Assembly: GCA_026874595.1 (NCBI GenBank)
Contig: CM049318.1
Coordinates: 56,653,750-56,717,749, forward strand
Direction: 5' to 3'
Length of the DNA: 64,000 nucleotides
DNA from: Sipunculus nudus
Taxonomy: Eukaryota > Annelida > Sipuncula > Golfingiida > Sipunculidae
Under the pieces are notes generated by a model. That model saw only the letters and a program-made list of their open reading frames with translations. It searched no databases and had not been told where the DNA came from. Positions within the stretch are counted from its first letter, which is position 1, and every line of letters starts with the position of its first letter. Shown here piece by piece: positions 12,169 through 23,900 of the stretch. A program made the position numbers and the translations under genes.

Positions 12169-13244
12169 TAGAACGCCTGCTAACGGCCACGCCTCAATAA
12201 CGGTCAATACGTCCATAACGGTCAGACTTTCCGGTCCCGAATTTTCGACCGTTATATTTCATAATCATTTTGTTGTCAATTACGGTCACTCCTCTATCCC
12301 GTATTACGGCCAGGTCTCTCGGTCCCGCAGGCCGAGAAACGCCTCAATTACGGTCAGGGGCATGTAACCACTCGACCGTGACTGAGTTGTTTGACATGTA
12401 GCCAGCGTCGTACTACCCCACTCAGCCTCATTAGAATGCACAATAGTAAGGCATGTGTTCCCATCTGCGTGTGTGTTTTGGAATCAGTCTCGCATGCCGG
12501 ATCAGAATGTTTGTCATTTAATTAACGAATGACAACCAGCGGGTCCCGATGATTATGTCATCAGAAAAATTTTAGACAAACTGTTGATCTTTAAACTTTC
12601 TTTAATGTCCTCGTGAACACGTACATCAAACGAAAACAGTGCGGCAAAAATCGCACAATCTCCTCATACATGAATAATTATGAATGCAAAGTAAACAATG
12701 TTACGTGTATGAAATGTTGCGCATACTCTGTCCCAATCACTTTGACCATTATGGCTACCAAGAATTTGGAATTTGCCTAATAAGATGAAATTGTGAACTC
12801 AAAAGTGTGTGACAAATAGTCATCCATAACTGATTTCTTTAACCAGAAGTAAAGATTGTATTCTGTGAATGTTCACATATTTCTGCTGATACTTCCGTGC
12901 TATTAGTGTGTATGGATACAAAGAGCTTCTCAACATTTGTACAAATATTATGGATATGCCATATGTTTGTAATTTAATAACAAACACTGTATTTGTATAT
13001 ATTGTTAGTGATTGTTATAAATAGGGTTGACGTGATTGTAAATTTATTATTTTTTATTGATTACAGTAATTATACTAATACCCTGTTTATACGTTTATTT
13101 TGTTGATTGTAATAAAGATTTGAACTTGGTTTCGTGTTACATTGTAACCCCCCTATCCTGGTCAAGTCCAGTATTACGGCCACTCCTGTATTAAGGCCAC
13201 TTTCATCCAGTCCCGATAGTGACCGTAATACAGGCGTTCTACTG
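12166..13244 (+). mobile_element. pogo/Tigger-like non-autonomous DNA transposon, 1.08 kb, in a TA microsatellite
   Basis: Exact 14-bp terminal inverted repeats, CAGTAGAACGCCTG at the left and CAGGCGTTCTACTG at the right, extend with mismatches through ACGGnCAC. Both ends abut TA, the target duplication of the Tc1/mariner-pogo group. Subterminal regions contain many ACGGTC/ACGGCC motifs at 15-30 bp spacing, plausible transposase sites. There is no transposase frame. AATAAAGATTTGAAC near 13113 could be the leftover 3' end of a lost transposase gene. Confidence 0.82.
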
Positions 13245-13248
13245 TATA

Positions 13249-13306
<58 letters not shown>

Positions 13307-13310
13307 CAAT
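13245..13310. repeat. (TA)n / (CATATA)n microsatellite
   Basis: TA-rich simple repeat with periodic C substitutions. It forms the right flank of the pogo-like insertion. Confidence 0.95.
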
Positions 13311-14703
13311 GTAGTTATATTATAATTTATCCCTAGAATATAAAACATTCAGTTATGTCACATACCTCTCATAATTACCAGAAGCAGATCCAGGGCCAGA
13401 GTCCAGGGGATCCAGACCCCCCCCCCCCTCCCTTTTCAGCAGTTGCAACCTTTTTTAAAGGGTTTCTGACCAATTTTTCCTGACTTGGACCCCTTTTTCC
13501 AGACCTAAGGACCTTTTTTTTGTCTTTTTTTTTGTCCTGGATTAGTTGTGTGTCCTCTAGAGTTGGACCCCTCCTTTTCCTAAATCCTGGATCTGCCCCT
13601 GATAACCACCAGTTAAGGTCATGCGTTCACCTAGCTGCCCGTCTCTGGTCTATTTATCTGCTTAAAATATACAATGGAACCTGTCTGAAAGACCACCAGT
13701 CTATTAAAAGGATCAATCAGACTGACTTCAGGCTGCTCCAGGTTGCCCATTTGTCAACATTATACACCTCGAATAATTCTTAATATATTTCAGTGAAACT
13801 TTGTCCAAGAGCAGACAAAAAAGCTATGGTACTATTAATTTAAATGTGGCTCAGATCAGTTATTTTTCTAAATTCTGGATTCAGATCCATGTTTCTATTC
13901 TGTTGACCTAGTAGCTTATGATATAGGCCTACAAAGAAAAAAAATAGGAAAAAAGACATGAGACTTGCATATATTTTAATTCTTTATTCTGGCTTCTTTG
14001 TACAGAGAGCACTTCAGGCAGATATAATCTACATTCATTTGAACACCCTATGAGTAAGGGATAAAAATCAGCTATTAAAAGTGTGGATTCTTGTAAGGGT
14101 TACGACAAGCTTTGTATGCCCTTTATCGCACATATCTGACACAGACATCTCCTGGTCAGCATAAGAAGTAGACACACTACTGGCATACACATACTCCCAA
14201 TTACTTCTACAAAGGAGGTTATGTTTCCACCTGTGTTTTTTTGTTATTTTGAATATTAGCAAGATTAAGCAACAACTACTGAACTGATTTCTACAAATCT
14301 GTGTGGAGTGAAAGGGTATGAGTAAGGGAAGACATCATTAAACTTTGGTTTATACCTGTGTGTAAGGGCAGATTCAGTGAGATGTTTTTTTACCCTTGGC
14401 AAAGGTATGTTCTCTTCTGAGTACTTTAATAGTTCATTATGATATTTAAAATATATTATGAAATGTGCTCATCATCATTCTCATGTTATAAGAACCACTG
14501 GAGAGAACACTGACTTTAGTTCAACCAGTTCATGACAGATGGCACTCCTGCCTGAGGCACCTGATTGAGAGCAATTTAGTTAAGTAAAATGATGGTAGAT
14601 GGCGCCAACTACTGTTTAAACAAATTCTGCCATAGCTACCATTAACAAGTAAATGCAGAGGTAAAAGTAACGAAAAAATATACAAATTTCAGCTAATGAA
14701 GAA
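13311..14703. other. Intergenic DNA with a possible second pogo-like terminus
   Basis: 13672-13700 reads ACAATGGAACCTGTCTGAAA then GACCACC, resembling the start of other Tigger-like repeats, but no matching right end was found. A C-run lies at 13419-13428. No coding evidence. Confidence 0.35.
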
Positions 14704-14709
14704 TTTATT
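14704..14709 (-). terminator. Candidate polyadenylation signal for SNF8
   Basis: TTTATT on the plus strand is AATAAA on the minus strand, 134 nt past the SNF8 stop codon. The position is plausible; usage is not shown. Confidence 0.5.
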
Positions 14710-14842
14710 TTATGTTATACACTCTTTAATGATACATTCTGTACATATATATTTACAAATCTGTGTTAACATTGTACAAGCAGACCTACACATGGTTTTT
14801 TACATTAATTGACATAATACATATTATTTATCAATCACTCTG

Positions 14843-14944
14843 TCATGTAGCTTGTGCATCTGTGAAAAGACTTGGAAACCAGTACTGTTTTTCTGTTGAT
14901 GCCTGCTCGTCAACCCATGCTAGTCCTTCTTTCACTAGATAGTC
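14843..14944 (-). CDS. SNF8: SNF8 exon 8 (last coding exon)
   Basis: 102 nt after the minus-strand acceptor TATTTGTAG. It encodes [14 protein letters not shown] through SLFTDAQAT and TGA (14843-14845). Confidence 0.95.
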   Translation of the reverse strand, partial: DYLVKEGLAWVDEQASTEKQYWFPSLFTDAQAT

Positions 14945-17900
14945 CTACAAATACAGAAAAGTGTGTTAAAGGTATAAAATAAAATACACATTTGCAATCA
15001 TGTGTATTATCTCAAGCTATAAGGTCATTATGGATGAAAATAAAAGCAACAAAAGCTTTCATGAACTGGACTTACTTTCCCACAGATGGACTGTTTTATA
15101 TGTTTCTGTTATGGTTGTGTGTGTGATTAAACACTATCCATGTGTGCCGGTTTACCATGACAGGGGTGCAGAATTCCTATGTCTGACTAGTTGGATATGG
15201 GAATTTACAAATACAGACAGACAACTTCTGCCATTTACTCGTTCGTGGAAAAGTAGAAGAAGACAAAAAAATATTATTTAATGAAAAACATGTAAAGAAT
15301 ATGTCCATGACAATGTATCTTTAATTTATAACATCAATTTTTAAAGAGTGTGCATAATGTGCAAGCTTCGATCCATGTGACCTGCATGTTCAATACTGAT
15401 AAACATGGAGGCCAAGATTGTTTGCTGACAGTAGACTAGTTCCTGTTTTACTAAAAAGTCAAGCAACAAGGGAACACGTCTATGCTTGTGTCAACCCTCA
15501 GCTATGATCAGTGATATTCATATTCGCCCTACCGGTATGTCACCAACAGTCTTTTTGCCTAATATACAGTGAAGTCTTGTTATAGGGGAGTCCGTTACAA
15601 CGGAAGACTAGAGTTACAGACAAATCACTTTGGAACAAATGAGTGAAATTTAAAACTGGGTTGGATATAACAAAAAACTCAAGTTCTGGATCGGAATAGA
15701 CAAACATGAAGCAAAATGAACCTCACCCCCTATACTCAGAACCGTTAAAATGAACAAGAGTGGCGGCGGTCAGGTCCAAGTTTCCCCAGTTGTTTGATCT
15801 TTGTTAAACCCAGCTGACAATGACTGGCTAATTAATACATGACAGGGCAGGTTTGCTTGATTAGTAAGTGAGATCAATGTCGAATTGTTTGGTAAACAAG
15901 CGACCCATGGGTCATGACGCTCAGCTGACAAGCATGACCTGTATTTAAAGCCTGATGGTATACCATATGGTATCTGACCATACTTGGAAGATGGAAGGTT
16001 TGGGATGAAAAGTCTGACTTGAAATGCATCCACAACTTTTTCAAGAAGCTGGTCCTCTGACATAGACCTTTAACCCTAAGACCTAAATATCAAAAGGTTT
16101 GTTCCTCTATTGACATGTAAGTTTTGGGATGATTATTTTGGCTATAAGAATTAATTCTGGGAGGTGCAAACACACCCCGTAACTCAGAGAATATAGGTCA
16201 CAGTGACCTAATTTCAGATCTGCAAGGAGATCTTTTTAGAACCTCTTAGACTGCATAGAGTTCATGTATCTAGCCCTTACAGTTACAATTTGTGCCCTGT
16301 AAACGGCTGGACGGCTGGCCGGACGGACAGACGGAAGGACGACGGACAAAGAACCATCGCTATAGCACAGCATGACTAAAAGTAAGCTGAGCTAAAAATG
16401 ACTGAAACTGCACTGACAAAAGGATTTCTAAGGTGGATAACTGGCAGACATAATGGATTTCTGATAAGTCTGACATTTGATATCACACATCCTCCAATAA
16501 GAGACCAAACTTGAAGCAAATTCTCCAAAGGATGTTTAAGTAATGAATGTCCAAAACAATTCAAAAGGCATTTTCAGGCCTTCACATTAGATTTATAGAT
16601 ATGCAAATATAAAAAGTGTAAGTCCAATATTTTTTATTATCACTCTGATTTTCAATGGGATCAGCAGGGTAGGTAAACTGCAAATTCTGAAAGAAAAGAA
16701 ATGCAGAAAGCATGACTAAAGGTCTTGTAATAAAAAAAAATCCATCCAAAATCCAGGTAAACATCCACATATTATAAGAACAAACATTTGCTTTCATATC
16801 TGGTGATTTACATAAAAATATTCAGATATCTAGGAAACTAAGTTTATTGCCATGATTCCATAAAATAAACTGCAAAATGTTCCCATCATCTTATAAATCA
16901 GTACCTAAACCTTAATACTATACTCTCACAGTCTTAATGCCTGGCTGAAGCATTCCAGCAACAGTGTTTTTGTTTTGCAGTAACAAGGTATTTATCACTC
17001 AGCCTTATCACTTAACAGGCTGTTACAAAAGAAGAGTCATATGTCACCAGCATCACTCACAATGACAGCCACACAGTGAGATGTACCATAACCAATGGTT
17101 ATATGTACAAGAAAAAATGGTCTACAAAATTAGTTATTGTGAACATCCCTGACCTATGATCTTGGCCTTTTGCCCACATATCAACTGGATTCTTTCTAAA
17201 TGATGGGTAACTACTAACCACTTACATCTGGCCGGGTGTGATTACTTGGCAACCAATGAGTGAATAACTTAGACCTGCAACCTTTAACCTCCTGACCAGC
17301 TGACCTCAAAATCAATTAGTTATTTCTTCATGCAAAAAGACCCATAAATATGAAGTTTGAATCACATTCAGTGATGCATAGATGTGGCATATGTGAAAGA
17401 CTGAAGGTTTGGTTGAACAGTTTCACCTGAAATATGTTCACAAGCATTAAGAACAATATTGTGACCTTGACCTTTGACCTTTTGAACTCAACGTCAATGG
17501 GCTTCTTCCCCTATAGGTAGGTAAGCCATATATGACAGATGGAAAGTATAGATTGAAAAGTTTGCCTGAAAATGACTCCATGCAAGAAGAGGTGCTGTGA
17601 GCTTGACCTTTGACCTCAAAATCAACAGGTCTTTTCCCCTGTTGGCAGAGAAGCGATATCAGTGCTAAAAGGTTTTGAATGAAAGGTCTAGCTTGAAATG
17701 TGTCCACAACCTTTTCAAAGAAGTGGATCCTGTGACCCTGACCTTTGACCTTGTGACCTCAACATCTATAGGATTCTTCTCCCACTTAGTAGGTGAGCAA
17801 TATGTGAAAGATCAAAGAATTGGGATGAAAGGTTTTGCTTAAAATGCATCCACAGGCTTTTCAAAGAAGTTGGTTCTGTGACCTTGACCTTTGACCTTGT

Positions 17901-20900
17901 GACCTCAAAATAATTATGGTTCTTCCCCTGTTGGTAGGTGAGCTGTATGTGAAAGATGGAAGGTTTGGGCTGAAAATTTTGGCTAAAAGAATTATTTCTG
18001 GGGGGGTGAAAACACACCACATAACTTCGAGAATATAGGTCGCAGTGACCTTATTTCAGGTTTGCAAAGAGATCTTTTTAGAACCTCTAAGACTGCATAG
18101 GGTTCATGGCCATGGCCCCTACGGTTACAATTTGTGCCCTGCTAACAGCCGGACGGCCGGACAGACAGACGGAAGGACGACGGACAAAGACCCATCGCTA
18201 TAGCCCAGCATGAACTGAGCTCCCAGTCAGGAAAAACCTATTGAAAGCTTGGGTCCAAAATTTGCTACCCCCTGCAGAAAAACAGCATACAGCCAAGCTT
18301 CTGTGGAAGGTTTTTGTGTGTATGATCACAGGCTACTGAAAATCATCAGTAACACTTGTTTAAAACCCCATAGCATGTTACCTATAATTGACCTGTCTGA
18401 CCTTTATAAACTAAAGTTAATCCCTTGGAGCTTTTATAAAAATAGACCAGAAAATGTAGATATTACTGCACACAGGCTGCTTGTTTTGTTTATATCAACG
18501 TGTTTATAATATTTGGGGGCCTGCCAAAGTTAAACAAATTCTACAAGGGCATCTGGCGGCAAGTCGGATAAGCCAGAGGTTTTCAAATGGCGTTTTGTAA
18601 CAAGTGACCTTTCTACATGACCGCCTCATATATATGCAACCTACCACCTTAGGTTACATGGTTTTCCTGTTTGTCAACATTGCTGTGTTCACAAACATGT
18701 TGTTGATAAACAAGTTCATACATCCTTAATGGAGGCATTATAAAAATTTTTCACAACCAGAATTACCCTTAGATCATTAATAAATTCTTTTTCAAAATGT
18801 AGGTGAATGGACAGCTTTAATGTATGACTTGATAGTGAGTCCTATATAAATATTTCTGATTAGCAATCAAAGTGGCATAATTCAATCTACTGCATGCAGA
18901 CAAATTTGACAGTGTTACTGATGATTTCAAGGACCTTTCAAGGACCTATATGATATGATGTTATGTAATAACACTACTGGTACTAACCAAAGCATTATGG
19001 GCTCTTTCCTCTTCCCAGTTAAGGTCAGTCTGTAGCTGGGACAAAGTCACGTAAGCAGAAGCCTGAAAATATTAAGGATGTACCTCTATCATATATAAAA
19101 TATGTATTAAGGATCAACATGAGATAAAGGTATTGTTTTAGCAAACCCAAATAGGTTTGAAATCTTGGACTTCAAGAGCATTTTGGTCTCACATCTAAAG
19201 AGTCATGTGTGCTTTAATTAACAAATTTTTGCAATGATCTTATATTATGAATGGAGCTTTCTACTGTATTGCCAATCAGCTATTGACCAAAGGGCCGGAA
19301 CAAAAAATTCACACCACAATATATATCAAATACTGCATATACACCCGATTAAGAAAAAATATTACCAGGATTTAAGCTTTGCATAGGGTTCATAAATAGG
19401 AAAGTGACAGAGTGCAAAATTTATTAAATAGTTTTGAGGGCTTCCGTCAGACTCCTGAAGAGATGTAGGATTTTTATAAGAACACTGAGGGAAATTTATA
19501 GCATTTTACAGCAGTTTTAGGCAATATAAGATGGCAAATTATAGATTTCACGGCACATCTTTTCATATCATATTGCTGTTATATGCTCTTGTACATCAAT
19601 GCATGGAAAACTCAGGGCTTCCACTGACACATATATTTCCTATATTTTCCTATAAAAAAATGTCTCCTATAATTTCCTATATTTTTCAGTATTTAGACTA
19701 TAATCTCCTACATATTTTCTCAAAGACAATCATTTTTCTGATAAATCTGTTATTACTGAATAATTATTGTTATTTAGACCCATTCTTGTTTAACACATCA
19801 AGTTCTTTTATGCACTTTCCAGTTAGGTTTGGCAGTTATACACGTACAGCCCTCCAACAGGCCTGCTAAATAACTTTTTCTTTAAAGGAGTCACTCTTTT
19901 TGAGAATTTCCTGAAATTGATGCTAATTACTCTTTTTATCAATTTTTTTTTTCAGCAGCACTCTTATTTTCCTCTTCTTATCAGTGAATTCAGATAAATA
20001 CCATTTCTCTCCTGCTTTAAAAGTCCAGCTAGAACAAGAATGGGACATTTCGCAACTCTATGTGTGCAAATGTGCAGCATGTGTCACAACATATGGAAAA
20101 TGCCCATATCATCAAGCAGGGGGATGTGCACCATGTATGGGAACCTTATGTGTCAATATATATATATACACACAATTGTTGTATGCCAAGCATATCTTTA
20201 TTCAGTCTGTGATAAAAATATAGGTAACTGACACTAATCTGACTCTTTTTTACACTCTTTTATTTCAAAGAAGTCAACTGCCATTTTCAAGGTCACTTAC
20301 TCTTTTTTGGTCATTAATCTTTTGCAGGCCTGTCTAAACTAATTAAACAGACCTGTACATGTGACTTGCAGAACTGATACTGACAGACATGGTAAGTATG
20401 GAATAAAACATGGTTGTAGAGTGAAATCTCCTGATACAACTGATTCAGCTAAGCTTTGAAGCTGGTGACTAGCTGTTACCTCAGCTGTCTGCAGCACTGT
20501 TGTATGGTCCATGCTGAGTTCTCCAGGAACAGACTGAACCATAAAATGATCATTTCCCATTGGTATCACACGGAAACCGTTGCCCAGCACCCGTAGCTTC
20601 TTTATGGCGGTCATCAAGTCAGCACTGAAAAATAAGCATCACTGAATTACGAAGTTGAATTTTCTGAATGATAGAAGGACATGAAGTTAGAGTGCTTCTG
20701 TTCCTATTTCACAAGAGATTCAATGATAACAATAAGGCCTACTGTGGTTGGCATAAAGTATAAGAGACTCAACATTTTTTGTGATTTCTTCATTTTGAAT
20801 GATTCACAAGGGTTTCATTTTAGCCACTGCACCAGGACCTATGAAATCTAAATATAGCAGCATTTGTATTTGCTATACACTAAGAATGAATCCCACAAAA

Positions 20901-23900
20901 CATCACTCATTTCTGTTACACTCATTATATAATGACCTGTGTCACAGCTTATATCCCTGGTGATGACTGCATGATTTAACAATCATTAATGCTGTGTTTT
21001 AAAATTTTGGGTGTGTCCAATAACTTCACAGATTAGGTTGGTGATTAATGCCAAATGTTTCTAACGGTCTGATAACTAACCCAGTTTGATAAAGACATCA
21101 TCCTACCTCATTCATCTTAATTGATGGGACATCTTAATCCCAAGGGTTTCTTATTTGTGATTATTCCACATTTGCGAATATCACAAAATTAAAGCCTTTG
21201 CAAAAAAAGGCAACCACAGTGTAAGGTGATAGGAAATACAGTGATCCCTGGGCTGAGAACACCCCTCTGGGTTGGACACCCCTCAGAACAGGCAGTCCTC
21301 AGTAAGACCAAATGGTTTTGCTACTTTAAGAATCCCTCCAGGGCGGACACCAGACTATTCAAGACAATGGACACTTTTCGTCCACACAACAGTTAAAATC
21401 ACCACTGCTAACAGACACAATTGGTCGCCATGGCCAGCGGTAGGACAAACATTATGTAATTGTGATTATGATCCACTTCTAGCAAGCTTCTCACCACTTA
21501 AAACTGTTTTCATTATATAGAAGACATTTTCACTCTGAGTGTAATTTTGTAATTTGATCCCAAAATGTTACTGTACTTTTGAAGTTTCAATTTGTTTTCC
21601 GAGCTATAGCTGAAGTGAAATAGTCATCCTGATTTTGAGGGAATGAGGTTGTCAGGACTTGTCAGGTGTTACAAACATGAACAGTCATGCCCTTATCAAC
21701 AAATTATAGTTAGAGATTATATAATCACATACCAAGTGATATCTTGCCTGCTCTTCCCACCAGCTGCAACCAGGCGCTGTCGCAGCTCCTCCAAGCCCAT
21801 CAACCCTGGATTGTGAAGTAAGAGTAAGGTAAAATTTAATCAATCATATATTTATTATTACAAAGATGTGTACTATAAAATATATAATTTTTACTTTGGA
21901 TTAAAATTCATTTAAAATTATTTTATATTGAACTGCACATGGAAGTGTTAATTTAAAAAGTAAGATGTTAATATTTTGGTACTTCTGAACTCCTTTCAAT
22001 GATCTGACAAATAAGACATGTTCCAGCATGAACAGCCACCTTTGCTTTACCCTGGTTGTGTATATTTAAGTGTTTAAATGACATAATCCATTAAGCAGCT
22101 CTAAACTGTGGCTGTTTTTGCAAGTTACCAATGATAAATAAGTTACAAATAAATAGGGCTGACATACTGTGAAAGTTGTAGTATTTCTAGTTTTATTGGA
22201 ATACCTGAGTGATGTTATGAAAACACCTTTTTCACTATGATATCAACACATCATTTTCTCTTTATGCTTTGAATAACAGAACTACGGCCATTGTGAAAAT
22301 TGATGAGTGTGACCAGAAAGGGAGCCTCACCTCCATTCCTGTGGCTGGTTGACAGACAGACTTCTATGACCTGTACACCAAGTTCATAGTAAAAGTCTCC
22401 AACACCCAGCATCTCTGACCAGAAGCCCTTACCAGCTGAAAAAGAACAGCACAGTCTCATACACCTGAATATTAACTTACAGTACAGTCTCATAACCTGA
22501 ATATTAACTTACAGTACAGTCTCATACACCTGTAAACTAATTTGCTGTATGTTTGAATGATTTATTGACACAATACATAGTAAGTACATTCATGTGGTAT
22601 TCTACCTAAGCACATATATAAATATAAACATGTATCAATAGACTGAGTGCAAGCTACTTAAAGCTTATGAAGCTTGCTCCTGAATTCTAAAGTGATAATT
22701 TTCTGATGCATGGCAGGAGGGGTGTGATGTTAACATATTTATGACTGCAGTATCATGGAAGATGTGGATAGCATAATGACTATGTTTTTAGTTGTGATTT
22801 GGAAAGTGGAGGGTGCCAGTTGAGAGGAGAGAGAGAGTTTTGGTGGGTGTGGGATGAGTTTGTCATGAACATCAAATTATTTTATGTTAGAATCTGTTTG
22901 AGTTTTCAATAAAGTTTGCTACTGATTGGAATATTTTCTTGTTTGATTTGTCATCTATTTTTTGGTCGCCAAAAAGTAGAACTTTTAATTGGGTATCCCT
23001 AGGCAAGTATGTTTTCCTAGTGGAGTTATAGAGGTGGCATTGCAGTAGGTAGTGGTTAGGATCTTCTGATGGGTGGCCACATTGACATTTTTTTGTGTCG
23101 CTAATATGTCTTGTTTACATGTGATAATTAAGATCACTACATTTCATTCTCATGCGTGCATGGATTATTTGTGATTTTATGGTTCCTGAGTTGAAGTACC
23201 TAGGTGTTTTAGTTCTTAGAGCTGATTTTTTTCAATTGGTAGTTTAATGAAGCACTTGTTGAGCAAGCTTTCTTATCAAGATCCATTTGGTTCCATAATC
23301 TGATTGATTTTGGGAGAAAAGAGTTGAAATATAAATCAGTTCTTGCTTGTATTGGAGTTACGTTGTGTATTACAAATCTGGTTTCATATATGTGGTGGAA
23401 GAAGAATGCATAGATACTGCAGACTTTTGTTGTTAATCATTTTATGTAGAAGGAGGATCTGTTTGTTTTCTCTTCTCTTTTGGAGAGTTTCCCATCCTGA
23501 TTCAAGATATAAGAGTTCATGTGATGTTCCTTTTACCCCTCCCGTTACAATTCTTGCAGCCATTAGTTGTATTTTTTCAAATGTCTGGTCTTGTTCCTGG
23601 GTACAGTTGCTCCATAAGATGTTTCCATATTCTAAGAGAGGTCTGATATATGAAAAATATATATTTTGTAAGGTTGTTCTATCTAGGAGATATTTTAACT
23701 TGCTTAAGATTTGAAGTTTGTTCATTGCTTTTGCTGCAATGTAGTTTATGTGTTCTTGCCACTTGCAATTATGGCTAAGGATGATTCCTAGATGTTTGTG
23801 CATTTTGAGTCTAGTTATTTTTGTTTTATTAAGGTATAAGTCAGGGAGGTATACAGGTGCTGTTTTCCTTGAAAAGAGTACCGATATAGTTTTTCCTGCA

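Noticed and set aside
11878-12367. Open frames with long Tyr-Ile runs (also at 13070-13348, 36521-36744, 48794-49045, 57596-57962)
   Set aside because: Translation of TA microsatellites; not genes.
17447-18020. Minus-strand open frames of 84-86 codons (with mirror copies at 31028-31605)
   Set aside because: They follow the tandem-repeat element in both copies and read through the DR1-type motif as SRSRSQ-like peptides; no gene-like conservation beyond the repeat itself.
19531-20231. Open frames in SNF8 intron 6, including a Cys-rich one at 19984
   Set aside because: Antisense to SNF8 within an intron; no family match, and the Cys pattern is not a known finger or knottin.
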